DNA of 64,000 nucleotides from NCBI GenBank assembly GCA_016748015.1, contig JAAOMT010000226.1, forward strand, positions 62,001-126,000, read 5' to 3'. A program made the position numbers and the translations under genes. Positions 36,141 to 48,986 of this stretch are shown in pieces. The notes below the pieces were generated by a model. That model was not told where the DNA came from. It worked only from the letters and a program-made list of their open reading frames with translations, and ran no database searches. This DNA is from Geosiphon pyriformis (Eukaryota > Glomeromycota > Glomeromycetes > Archaeosporales > Geosiphonaceae). Every line of letters starts with the position of its first letter. The stretch's first letter is position 1.

Positions 36141-37263
36141 GAAAACTTTAGAAAACAAAAGATAAAAAGCAGCTAATAATATCTAAAAATCACAAAAAAA
36201 AACAAAAAAAACGACATGATAATTAATTACCAAATAAACCAGTTGAATTTAGGATTGGAAACAAAGTACTTTTATATTGTACTAAAGTGAAAAAACAATG
36301 AAGTGAAAAATTTAACCCCAAATGGGATGGATCATTTTACATAGAAAAAATTCTAGAAAATAGAGCTTATAAATTAAGATAGAACAACAAAATCTTAGCT
36401 AAAGCAGCACATAGAAATTAATTGAAACCATATCACAATACAGTATCATTATCTACCAATAATATTCCACAATTGGGAGTACAAAGAATACTAGACCAAC
36501 CAAATAAGATTCTATAAGATCTGAAACCAATCATAATTATCAATACAAACATGTTAAATTAATCAAACAGAATAATATATAAAAACACAATAAATGTAAC
36601 CAAAGGCAACAATAAAAAAATAGAAATTACCAATAATATTTATTTACTTACACAACAATTATTCTAGTTGATTCAACAACCAAACTTGGAAATTACAATT
36701 AACTAACAAATCATTTAGTACAAAAATAATAAAAGAAAACCCAATATAAGATGCACAAAAAATTAAAAAACACTATAGACAAGATAATTACAAAAGTAAA
36801 GTTGTCAATAGAAATACTAGAAACAGCCATACCATACTAAGAAGTATCCAAAAAAACTTGAAATTGGTGATTACAAAAATTTCCAAGAAACTTTTGTTAT
36901 TATCACTTGAAACAAACCATAAATATTCAGAACTTGTATACTAATAAGACAAAACAACTATTTAATACAACAATACTACAACAAATTAAACAAATTGTGG
37001 GAAAAAACAATCTGTTTATACAGGCACAAGCCATATATTAGCTATATACAGGATTTTAAGATTGACCAGCAATACTACTTAATTCAGCAATAGATACAGT
37101 TATTATCAACCAATTAGGAAAAATGACCAACACCCAATTTAAAAATTACAGATTAAAATAATACAAGTAATTCTCAAAAAAAAAGTTCAAGAGTTAATCA
37201 AAGAAAAAAAGTTAAGAGATATAAGAGATCTTGATAAAGCTCAATATTAAAAAAAGAAGATAA
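36141..37263 (+). pseudogene. C-terminal tail of element C pol
   Basis: After integrase comes a small beta-rich region (KFNPKWDGSFYIEKILENRAYKL at 36310-36385) as in Ty3 integrase C-termini. Then about 800 bases of broken frame with NFCYYHLKQTINIQNLYTN and FIQAQAIYQLYTGF-like sequence that I do not recognise. A purine-rich tract ends it before the LTR. The last part also shows reversed at 63617 onward. Confidence 0.5.
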
Positions 37264-38154
37264 TGTTACTCATAAAATATAGAAATTATATGTTAGTACA
37301 TAAATTAGCTAATCAAAATAAGATATATTAAAAGTGAAATTCCAGGATTTTTCTCAAAGGAATTGCAGAATTCCTGTATAAAAAATTGCAGAATTTCAGA
37401 ATTCTAGGATTTCAGTATAAAAAATTGCAATATTCCAGAATATTAGAATTTCTGGCTAGAAAATTGAGGAATTCAAAGAATCTCATATAACAAAATTTAT
37501 GTATATATAGCAGTAATATTAAAAGCAAAAAGAACAGAATTTTTAGTAAGAATTCTTAGTTTAGAACCTCTAGTTTCAATTTCTCTATTCATTTTTTTAT
37601 GTAATAGTATTCTATGACTTGAAGTGAAAACATCAAACATCAATAAAAATATTTATTACTATTACAATCTATTTTTTCACTATCAACAATTCATGTTGAT
37701 ACTTGCCAATACTTAATTACACTAAACCAATAGTTCTTGATTATGGCTATTAATGAGATACTAATTCTTTTGTGTTTTGGCTTATTTTTTTTATTTTACT
37801 CTATTTTTTTTATTTTTTTTATTGTTATTTACTGATTGATTTAAAAGATTAAGTACTGATTAAATTAATATCAAAGATAGTCTGATAAAAGACTCCAAAG
37901 AAAGAGTATAGAATTACAGAATTTAAAGATAGCTTACCAGAAGGGCACAACTATCAGAATAAACTGATCTCTATACTGAAAACAGAAATTGAACAGAATT
38001 ACAATTCTGGAAAAATACTAACCAGTACTTAAATCTTTGTTTATTATACAAAAACTCAACCAAAATCTTCAGATATCAACAACCAAGTTAGCTATTGAGC
38101 ACCAAGTTATGGATTTGTTATTTGTTTTCAGATCCCAAATAATCACTTGTAATA
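37264..38154 (+). repeat. 3' LTR of element C
   Basis: 891-bp direct copy of 28168-29053. The two LTRs differ at many positions, largely C/T and G/A, so the insertion is old. The U3 sub-repeats are at 37340-37485 and TATA-like GTATATATAGCAG follows at about 37501. Confidence 0.9.
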
Positions 38155-39073
38155 TTGTTTAGGAACCAGTTCTAAAAGTTATGGAATTGTCTATTAAATT
38201 GTTTTTCAATAGGAAAGTAAATTAAGCAGAAGGGCAAAAAATTAAGTTTAATAAAGTTTAGGTTGTTTTTGTTGTGTGCTTTAAAGTGTTTTTTTAATTG
38301 TTGTCACAGGTATAAATAGTTATCTATATAATAAGAAATAAAGTGAATTTTGACAATCTTATAGAGAGCACTACTTTTATGTTATGGATTAGAGTAATAA
38401 GCTAACAAATAACAAGAAAGAAAAGAATTGTAAGATGATAGAAATAATTAAAGAGAAAATTACAATAAAAAAGTGAATTAAATGAGTAAAAATTTAATGT
38501 GTATAATCAGTCTCATAAAAATCACAGTTACAAATTTTTTTTGAAAATCTAAAGATAGAGAAATAGTCTGTGATTGTCAACAATATAACACTGCTGCTAT
38601 TATTCTATGCCTTAATTTGACAGTTTTTAGAATTAATAACAAATATTATTGTGCTTTTCAATTATTTTTTTATTTAATGAATTACAAAAGCAAGCAATTG
38701 TTTCTCAGACTAATTTTAACAATACAAATCAAGAAAAAAAAAGATAAGATATGTAAATGCCAACAAATAGTCTTTTATTCCAAGATGTTCAAATACTTGA
38801 AGATAAAAGAATAAGTAATATAAGAAGAAGTAAATGATAGTAAGTTTTATTTTATTACTTTAATCATATCTTTTTATAGCTAAAAAACTTATTGTTTATA
38901 TAGCTATTGAAAATAATCAATAACTAAGTTAATGATTAAATTAATAATTAGGTTATTAATCAGATCATTAATTAGATCAATAATTATTATTTAAAAATAG
39001 AATGGCTAATTATATAATATTAGTGGTTAATACATGTAATAACTAATAAAAAGTATGGATTTTAATCATAATA
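38155..39073 (-). mobile_element. Element B, 5' portion
   Basis: Minus-strand sequence that completes element B beyond element C: 38155-38379 matches the first 240 bases inside the 5' LTR of element A (leader and gag N-terminus). 38380-39073 is the 5' LTR. It rejoins 28167 across element C without other loss. Confidence 0.88.
38380..39073 (-). repeat. 5' LTR of element B
   Basis: 694-bp reverse copy of the A-type LTR, with the array of about 12-bp units at 38919-38988. It begins TGTTATGG on the plus strand. The minus-strand start has decayed from TGTTATAG to TATTATGA. Just inside, on the minus strand, is TAGTGCTCTCTATAAG, the probable primer-binding site. Confidence 0.86.
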
Positions 39074-39999
39074 ATATATATAAAAACAATAGTAAACAAT
39101 ATCTTAATTAAAGATATTTTAAATAATAAGTTTGCTAAAAGCATTATAATATTGCAATTAGTAAACTAACTAAGTTTTAATATTGATTGTATTATAATAT
39201 TATAGATTATAATAGCCAATAGAAATACCAAATTATTATATAATAAAATTAATTTTTTTTTTTTTAAAATTAATAAAATTGTTATTTCTAAAAAAATATT
39301 AATTATAAATACTATTACCAACAGAAATTTAAGATATTATATAACATAAAATTATCTTTATAATTTCTATTATTAATTAGTATATATTATTATTTTAATT
39401 TATTACTTATTATTTTATTAAATTATTTGAATTATTATTCAATTAATTTTATATTAACTTAAGTTATCTTTTTTAGAATAATTTTTTTTACAAATTAATT
39501 AAAATAAAACTCATTTTAAAAACATAAATTCCTTAATTATTGTTTTAAAATTATTTATTTTTATGCTAATATTTTAAAATTAATTAGCTACTAATTTTAA
39601 TAATTATTAGTAATTTCTAAACTTGAATTTGAAACAACTTTTTTAACACTATTTTTTATTTTTTATTTTTTTTATATTATTAAATAGCCTATAGTAAAGA
39701 TTTTTTGTAAAAAAGTTAATTTTTACAGCAAAGTAACTACACATTATTTTAAAGAGCTTACAAACAAAATTTTTTTGTTAAAAAGTTGATTTTTATTGCA
39801 AAATAACTATATAAATAATTGGAATAAAATTGGTCATTCTATTATAAGCTTAACAATATATATTATTTAAAATATAAAAAAATACTTTGGAATAAAAACC
39901 AACTTATTAGAAGTTTAGCAGTTTTTATTAATAATAGAATTAATAGCAAAATAGTATTAATAATATTTAAAAAAAATAAAAAAATCTTTAATAACAATA
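39074..39999. other. AT desert with no gene
   Basis: Very AT-rich sequence between element B and the inverted-repeat arm. I see no frame or repeat that I can place. Confidence 0.5.
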
Positions 40000-40870
40000 C
40001 TATTATAGATTGGTTTTCTTGGTATATTGAATGTTAATATTCTGTTTTAATTATAATTAGTCTTTTATAAGTTTCTTAATTCTATTTATGTGAAACTTTT
40101 TTTTGATATTATAATATAAAATTATTTTTTAATTTTTAATTGTTGTGTATATGTTTATGTATTTTTTTTCAAAAACTAAAGTAAAATCTATTTACTGTTG
40201 TAAAGTCTTTTTTAAAGCTATTTTTACAATTGTCTAATATATTTTTCTAATTTAAAAACATAAAATATTAATAGTTTTTAGTATTTTTTTTAATTTTTAC
40301 AATAAAGCTTTTATTAATTAATAATAATATAAATAATTTTGATCAGAGATTATTTTTTCAAGAGATTTAGCTAATAAATAATCATTTCATTTAGTAAATA
40401 ATACAAGTAAGTTTCTTAATATTTTAAATTATAATAATTTTATTTCTAATATTATTTTTGATTTTTTTAAATATTTTATTAAAAATAAAAATTAATAAAT
40501 AATTAAAGTAGAAAATTGAAATTTAACAAAATTAAACTGCTAAATAAATTGTTGTTTTTCTTAATATTAAAACTATTATATGTATATATATATATTTATA
40601 ATTTTCTAAAAAAACATATTATAATACTTTTTTTTAATATTTTAACTTAATGTTTATTGCTATTATCAATTAGTATTTTTTATTATTATAAACTAGTACT
40701 TGCTGTTATTATAAAATAATAATTGTTATTATAAAATAATAATTGTTATTATATTAATCATTATTTTTTTTAAATTATTACTATGCTATATTATGATTAA
40801 ATAATTTATATTAATTTATAATTCTTTTGTTAAATTCTTAAATTATAATAATACTACATAATATTAAGTA
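40000..40870 (+). repeat. Long inverted repeat, left arm
   Basis: Aligns with the reverse complement of about 47080-47930 over its length. Examples: TAAATGTTAATATTCTGTTTTAATT, AATTTTTACAATAAAG, AAATAAATTGTTGTTTTT, and GTACTTG(C/T)(T/-)GTTATTATAAAAT are shared. The differences are mainly transitions and small indels. No coding frame is evident. It is probably two opposed copies of one very old element. Confidence 0.7.
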
Positions 40871-40899
40871 TTAATAAGCATTAATTAGTTAAAAAAAGC

Positions 40900-43800
40900 C
40901 AATATTACACTATATTAAACCATCTAAAAAATTTTTATTGGCTATAATAATCACTATACCAGAATTTTAATTATATGTAATTATTTTAATAATTTAATAC
41001 CAATTAAAGATCTATTTTTAAATATAAAAAAATCTAACTTTAATAGTTTTTTTAAATTAATAACTAAAGAACAGAACTATTAATTATATTAACTTAAACA
41101 AATAAAAAAATATCTAAATAGGGCCAAATAAGTTTATAAAAAAATTATCAGCAATATAAACCAAAACTAAAATTGTATATAACATATTAAATAAAAATCT
41201 ACTTATTACTATTGTAATTATTATAACAAAAAAAATACAATTACTCAAAAAAACATAAAAAATAAGACAAAAACCATATCTTGTTTGTAAAAAATTATTG
41301 TTAAAAAAGTGTAATTAGATTGATATACTAAACAAAAAAAGAATATATAATATAACTTGCTAATACATGATCTTTATTTGTAATTTATAAGAAAAAAATA
41401 TTGTTTAAAACAGTATTTGACAAAGCATTAAAAAAACTACAATACTATTTACTTAATAAAAATAATTTATACAATATTATACAGACTAAAATAAGAAAAA
41501 AAAACTATTAAAAAAATATAACATTAAAAAATAACAGCCAAAATAACCTACAAAGTTGTCAATAATAATATGTTTAACTTATTAAATAAATTTCAAAAAA
41601 ACTATTAATGACTATATTTTATTTATTAAAAACAAAAATAGTATTTTATTTAAATTAATACTTATTTTTACAAAGATTATCTTATTTTATACCAAAATTA
41701 GTAATGTAAAAAGTGTCAATATAAAAAAAATTCAGAGAAAAAAATAGAAATTAAAAATTAACAGTACCAAAATCAAGCAATAAATTAATAAAACTTATCT
41801 AATAAACCCAAATTAAAAAAATTTATAGTCTATATCAATCTAGATAAAAAATTAATATATAATATTATAACAATAAAAACTTAGTAATAATATTTAAAAA
41901 AGCTTATTTAACTAATACTAGATTTAATTTATAATATTGTTATCTAAAAGTATTGTAAAAATCAATTTAAAAATAATAGTTAAAAATTTACCCGAAGTAA
42001 TAATTTAAATAATATTATAATTAAGTTTTACAAAAAAAAAATTCAAAAAAAAATAATTAATTCTGAATATACTGAAAATTTAATAGTTTTATTACAAAAC
42101 AATTTAAAAAAACTATATATTATCAAACCAAAAAAAAAATTACACAAGCAATTTTTCTATTATTAGTAAAAATTTAATACAAATAACAAAAAAAACTATT
42201 AGTTTTAAATTTACAAAAAAAATCAAACCAAATTTTGCAGAAATAATAGAAAAAAAAAACATTTTAGTTAAACTAAGTAACCTATTATATTTATATTATA
42301 TAAAAAATAAAAAATAAAAACAATAAAAAAACAATAAAAAAACTTAATATTTAAGTTTTATTTAAAAACTTATCAATAGTTTTTTATAAAACTTACTAAT
42401 TTTTTATTTCAATTAATAAAACTCAAAAAATAAAAATTTCTATTACAAATACCACAAAAAAACTTATTTATATCTTAGAAAATACTATCATTAAATATCT
42501 TAAAACAGAGCTAAAAATACATTAAATACCACAAAAAATTTTAAATTTCTTAAAAATTATGTTTTATTGTAAATTTATTTCAATAAATTGGCAAAAATTA
42601 TTGAAATACTATTAATTTACAACAAAAAAATTGGCCAAATTAAATATTAAATCAATAAATCTTAATTAGCAACAATAATTAAAAACAATAATTAAAAACA
42701 TTAATTTTAAAATATACTAATATATTTTTATAAAATAATAAATTTAAAAGAACCAACTTTGTTAAATACCAAATTTTTATTGAAAATACTAAATTTAAAA
42801 AACAATATACTTATTATATTCTGCCAATAAAACATAATTTTATTAAAAAAAAAGGTCAAAAAATATTAAAAAATAGAATATTTTAATTATTAATAAGCTT
42901 ATAATTTTTATTAGTTGTTTTAATAAAAAAAAAAAACAGAAAAATTAAATTTTACATTGATTATTATAAACAAACAGTAAAATAATTAAAAACTTATATT
43001 CTATATTATTAATTAACAAAATATTCAATATTTTTAAAGAAGCAAAATGGTTTTTTATATTTAATTTGATTAGTAGATACTAATAAGTAAAAATAGACTT
43101 AAAAAACAAACATAAAACAGTATTTATTATACAAAATAACAATTATAAGTTTAATGTAATATTATTTAAATTGATAAATACTTTTATAATATTTCAAAAA
43201 TAAATAAACATAATTTAATTTAAAATTCTATAACAATCTATTATTGTTTACTTAAACAATACAAATATTTTTTTTATCAAAATTTACAAATTATTTTCAA
43301 TATTTATAACAAGTTTTTAAAAGATTAAGATATGTTAAACTTAAATTAAATTTAGAAAAATGTATTTTAGAAAAAATAAACTGGTATTTCTAAAATACAA
43401 TTAAAAAATAAAAAAATAAAACCAAATCTATTAAAAATAGACAAAATAAAAACTTTTTAATATTCTAAAATATGCCAAAAATCAAAAACTTTTTAGAATT
43501 TATATTTTATTACTGCTATTTTGTAGAAAACTTTTTAAATATTGCTAAATTTTTTAATTATCTACTATCTAAAAATGTAAAATGTAAAATTTAAATAGAC
43601 TAAAACACAACAAAAACTTTTAAGTATCTTAAACAAAAGTTTATTGAATTGTTAATAATAATTTATCTAAATTTCAATAAAAAATTTATTTTGGTTACAG
43701 ATATCTTTAAAACTGAACTTAAAGTTATTTTTTTACAAAATAATAATAATAGAAAAAAGCATATAATTACTTATATTAATAAAAGTTTTAATACAATAAA

Positions 43801-45733
43801 ATAAAACTATATAATACATAAATTAAAATACTTAACAATAATTTAGAATTATATCTACTTTAATACATATTTATAAAACAAATTTTTTTATATTATTACA
43901 GATTATAAAAGTCTAATTTGGTTAAATAACAAAAAAAAATTAAAAAAAGTATATTAAATAATTACAAATATTAATATTATACAATTATATTATCAAATAC
44001 AAAAAAATACCAAAAATACCAATATTAACTGTTTATTAAGAATAAAATACACATAAAAATTATCAATTTATCTACTATAAAAACAATAAACAATTATTTT
44101 TACAAAAATCTTAATTAATATTTAAAAACATTACAATTAAATAAAAATATATTAATAAAAAAACTAATTAAGCTCTAAAAATTATCAAAATATTATTTTA
44201 TTTAAAATCATATATTTTATCATTAGAATTAACAAAATTTAGATTATCTATTAAAAATTATAATTACAGATAAAAAAAAACTATTTTATTTAATATGTAT
44301 TTAGATATTTATTCAAATTATTTTAAAAAAACAACAATTATTTAATATTTAACTAATTATTATTATTAGCCCAAAATAAATTCAGATATAATTTAATACA
44401 TAAAAAATTGTAATTTATACCAATAAAAAGATAAAACAAAAACAGTTAAATTATTAAGACCAATAAAAATAAGACAACTATTTAATAAAATTAGAATTAA
44501 TTTAGTTATATTATTATTAATAACAACAAAAAATAATTATTATGCAGTAATAATAAATTATTTTATCAAATAGTCAGAAGAAAAATTATTAAAATAATTA
44601 ATGCTATTTTAATAGCTTAATTTGTACATAAAAACTTAATTTACTAACATAAATATCTATAAAAATTGCTATTAAATTAAGACACATATTTTATAAATAG
44701 CATATTAAAACAGTTTAGACAAAAATTTAAAATTAAACAGCTATTATTATTATTATATTACTTATATATAAATAAATTAGTTAAATAGTTTAATTACATA
44801 TTATGTAAATTATTAATCAAAATTAGCAATAAACATAAAAAAAATAAGATTATTTATATTAATAATACTATTAGTATATATAATATTAAAACAAAATATT
44901 ATACAATTTATATTATTTAAGTTAGTTTATTAAAAAAATCATATTATTAATTAAACTTACTATTTTAATATATTTAAATATCATTATTAATAAAACAATA
45001 TTTTATAAAACACTATTTAAAAAACATATAAACCAATAAAAACTTTAGAAAACAAAAAAAAAACAACACAAAATATTAAATAATTACCAGAACAATAAAA
45101 AATAAAACATAATAACCAGTTATTTAATAATATAATTAACTATAAAATTAGAAACAAAATATTGTTGAATTATATTAAAACTAAAAAAAAATAAAGTAAA
45201 AAATTTAATTACAAGTAGAATAAACTATTTTATATTTATAAAATACTTAAAAATAAAGCATATAAATTAAAACTAAATGAAAAAATATTAAAAAAACAGT
45301 ACATAGTAACTGGTTAAAATTATATTATAGTAAGCCAATAATAATAACACAAATATTCAGAATTAGAATACAATTATTATTAGTATTATTAAATTAAATT
45401 TCACAAAATTTAGAACCAATAGTTTTAATTAAATATTATTTAAAAAATAATTAATTTTAGATCACTTCAAAAATAACTTAACAAACATAAAAACTTATAT
45501 AAAAGAATCTAAAACAGCAATCAAAAATTAAAACAATAATACTTTTTCCAAAAAATATTAACAATATAACTTTACAATTAGTTAAAACTTACAAAAATCA
45601 AATTTAGATATAAAAATTACAATTAATAATTCCAAAATAACATATATAAAAAGAATAATAAAAAACCCAAAAACAAAAAAAGAACATAATTTTAAACACA
45701 ATATTATTTAAGTAGAAAAACTGATCAAAAACT
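40900..45733 (+). mobile_element. Element G: very old copy of the dUTPase-bearing family
   Basis: Almost pure AT sequence in which the internal order of element C can still be followed. The Cys-rich module is at about 41190-41310, the dUTPase region at about 42050-42180, reverse transcriptase at 42900-43560 with the catalytic box decayed to YLNN (43249-43260), RNase H at about 43600-43930 (VTDIFKTELKVIF; ITDYKSLIWL), and integrase at about 44250-45060 (IRINLV; LLLN..THIL; CKLLIKI). The dUTPase motif 4 Gln is still CAA at 42145-42147, where element C has TAG. No LTR pair was found. No frame is usable. Confidence 0.75.
42050..42180 (+). pseudogene. dUTPase remnant in element G
   Basis: Aligned with element C at 33115-33250: a Tyr-x-x-Asn-like motif 3 remnant, then LLQNNLKKLYIIKP and ITQAIFLLLVK, the counterpart of the motif 4 region with its Gln kept. 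This shows the domain is a family trait and not unique to element C. Confidence 0.6.
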
Positions 45734-45940
45734 GTTAAAAAAACGTAATTAGTATATAAAAACACAAAATAACATAAAATAATATAAAATAATATAAAAT
45801 AATACAAAATAATACAAAATAACATAAAATAATACACAATAATATAAAATACTACAAAATAATTAATAATAACATAAAATAACTAGTTATAATACAATAA
45901 AATAAAACAATAATTAATAGTAATAGGCAATTAAAAGCAA
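45734..45940 (+). repeat. Second copy of repeat R1
   Basis: TGTTAAAAAAACGTAATTAG followed by ACAAAATAACATAAAATAAT-type units, then AACTAGTTATAATAC and AATAGGCAATTAAAAGCA. It matches 594-666 joined to 7577-7705. It lies immediately after element G, in line with an LTR-like or LINE-leader origin. Confidence 0.65.
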
Positions 45941-47079
45941 AAAATATCTATAGAAACAAGTAGTTTTAGTAAATAAATAAAAACAGACAAAAATTGAATT
46001 CATCTTAACTCATATTTTTAATTTTTAAAACAATTTTTTTTCATAACACAAATGTAACCTAAGTGTGATGACTATTTTTTATATTCTTTATTAATTAAAA
46101 TAAAATATTGTTATTTAATTCTTAAAACTTTTATAAGTTAAAACTTATTATTAAAATCTAATTGTCTGTTTTACTTATTTTTATTTTAGACCAAATATAA
46201 TTAACATAACTGCTTTTAGAATTTTAATAACTTAAATAAATTGCTCTTAATTATAATAATTAATAAAATACTAATTTTTTTTTGTATAGAATAACAACAT
46301 TGAAAATTAATTGTTTTAGAATTAAACTTTATAATAGTTTGGTAAAAAAAAAGTTTTTTTTAAGATTAAATATTAATTTTATCTTGTTAATTTATTAGCA
46401 TAAAATAAAACACAACTATATTAATACAATTGTTAAAACAACATCTCTATGCTTTATAACCAAAAAATTCAATAAATAAAACTTTAAATAAAACTGATTT
46501 TCAAAAACTAATAGATTGTATTACTAATAAAACTTATTTTATAAAAGACTATTAAATAATCTTTTAAATTAAAAAACTATTTTTATCTTCAAATTATAAA
46601 TATTAAACATTATGCTTTTATTTTATTAAGTTTATTTGTAATAATAGCAACAAGTTTATAAAAGAAATATAAATAAAAAAATTAATACCAAATATATTTA
46701 ACAACTTAAAAACAAAATTTCTGATTAATTATTGTTATTATTAGCTTAAAAAACACTTAAACATATAAGTATTATACTCAAAAAACTCAATTAGAGTATT
46801 TAATAAAACAACAATTTACTAATTAAAAAAATTTATTAAAAAAACCAACAATATATTTTATTTAAAAGCAGTTTATAAAATTTTTAAAGTATTTAAAAAC
46901 TGTTACAAAATATTATTAGATCTAATTATAAACATAATAACTATTAATAATATTAAATAACTTATTAATTTACAATTTTAAGAATTATAATAATAAATTA
47001 ATAATACAATATTAAATTACTATAATAACTTAAAATTTAATAAAAAAATAACTTCAATTTTAATAGAGCTTAATTTTAA
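45941..47079. other. AT-rich stretch with no gene
   Basis: Decayed sequence without a legible frame. I cannot assign it. Confidence 0.5.
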
Positions 47080-47930
47080 AAAGAAAGAATAATATTATGA
47101 TTTAAAAATTTAACAAAAAATTATAAAATAATATAAATTATTCAATTATAATATAGCATAATAATTATTTTAAAAAAATAATAATTAACATAGTAATAAA
47201 TAATATTTTATAATAATAACAAGTACTAATTTGTAATAATAATAAATATTAATTAATAATAATAGCAAACATCAAATTGAAATATTAAAAAAAGTATTAC
47301 AATATGTTTTTTTGTAAAACTGTAAACATATATATATATAATAACTTTAATATTAAAAAAAACAACAATTTATTTAACATTTTAATCTTATTAAACTTCA
47401 ATTTTTTACTTTATTATTTTTTAGCTTTTATTTTAAAAAAATATTTAATTCAAAAAAAAATAAAAAAGTAGATTAAAAACTGAATTATTATAATTAAAAG
47501 TATTAAAAAATTTACTTGTATTATCTATTAAATAAAATTATTATTTATCAGCTGAATTTTTTGGAAGAATAATTTTTAATTAAGATTATTTATATTATTA
47601 CAAATTAACAAAAAACTTTATTGTAAAAATTAAGAAAAGCACTAAAAATTATCAATATTTTGTGTTTTTAAATTAAAAAAACACATTAAACAATTACAGA
47701 AATAGTCTTAAAAAAACTCCAAAACAGCAAATAAATTTTAGTTTAGTCTTTAAAAAAGAGTATATAAACATATATATAATAATTAAAAATTGAAAAATAA
47801 CTTATATTGTAATATTAAAAAAATTAGTATTATTATACAAATAAAATTAAAAAATTTATAAAAAACTAATTGCAATTAAAACAGAATATTAACATTTAAT
47901 ATATTAAAAAACTATTTTATAACAATACAT
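47080..47930 (-). repeat. Long inverted repeat, right arm
   Basis: Reverse-complement partner of 40000-40870, about 6.2 kb away on the other side of element G. It includes a (TA)n run at about 47329-47341. Confidence 0.7.
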
Positions 47931-48851
47931 TAACAACTAAAGTCTAAGATTTGCTTCTAAAAACTATTAAATATAAGATAATAACCAATTTTCTTACATA
48001 AATTTTTACCAATTAAACTGATTTGAATTTAATAATAAAATTTTTTTTTGCTTAACAATTTATTTATTTGTTGTTAATCTACAATTAATAAAAATATGAC
48101 AAAATTTATTACAAGTTAAGCAAATTATTAAAATTAAATAGAATTAATAACAATATTTTTTATAATTAAAACTATTGTTATAGTTTTATTCAAGCTGTTT
48201 TCTAAATTAAAACAAATACACTTAATATAAAAATAGTTTACAGAATTGTAATTAATTATATATGTTTTTTTACTAATCAAATCAATAAAATTTCAAAAAT
48301 TATAAACAGTTGTGTTTATTAAAAAAGTATATAACAAAATTTTATAAACATTTTTAATATTCTATAATTGTTTGTTTAATATCTGTTTTAATTATATAAA
48401 CAATATTTTTTCTAATTAAAATAAACTATTAAGATGTTAAAAGATTAGTTTATTCTTAATTATCAAATTTTATTATGGCTTTTTATTATAATTTTATTAA
48501 TTGTATCTTAATTAACTTAATAATATTATAATTAACTAATATAGTTTATATAGTTTTTATTAATGTTTTTATCAAAATTTTTTTTATAATTACTGTTTAA
48601 TTTGTGCAATTGTTTACTGGTTTTTTAAAATTAGTGTTTATTATAATATCTTAATTATTTTCTAAATTTACTATAATTATTATTACTTTTTTAGAAATAA
48701 AGATATTTAGATTATCTTTTTAAATTTTGAAAAAATAAAAACTTCTTCAAAATTATTCACATTAAAAAAAAAATTATAATGATTTTTAATTTATTTTAAG
48801 ATAATTTTTAGTTATTGTCAAAAAATTAATATTCAAAGCAAAAGATTTTTA
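47931..48851. other. AT desert with no gene
   Basis: No coding frame. The T-rich end near 48850-48870 belongs to the poly(A) of LINE D. Confidence 0.5.
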
Positions 48852-48986
48852 AATTTTTTTTTTAATATTTAATGAATAAGATTTAAATACTACCTAGTAC
48901 AATACATTATATATAAATAATCTAAACTAGATGTAAATCATGCATTTTCTATATGTGATCAGCCACTTAAGCTAATTAAGACAACA

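Larger units (their letters stand above)
28168..38154 (+). mobile_element. Element C: LTR retrotransposon with dUTPase, nested in B
   Basis: Nearly 10-kb element with LTRs at 28168-29053 and 37264-38154 (ends TGTTAC ... GTAACA, the right end decayed to GTAATA). A TGGTGCTCC primer-binding-like site lies at 29056-29064 and a purine-rich tract at 37249-37260 comes just before the 3' LTR. Internal order: gag with zinc knuckle, protease, Cys-rich module, zinc ribbon plus dUTPase, reverse transcriptase, RNase H, integrase, C-terminal tail. This is a Ty3/gypsy layout with extra domains. The gag of element B is split by it: 28163-28167 CTTAT against TTGT after 38154 fits a damaged 5-bp target duplication. 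Inactive. Confidence 0.92.

Noticed and set aside
45604-45837. Minus-strand open frame of 77 codons, rich in Phe, Tyr and Ile
   Set aside because: It is the reverse translation of the low-complexity ATAAAATA repeat R1, not a gene.
40000-47930. A DNA transposon with element G as cargo between terminal inverted repeats
   Set aside because: No transposase frame and no defined ends or target duplication are seen; the contents are gag-pol remains. Two opposed old copies are simpler.
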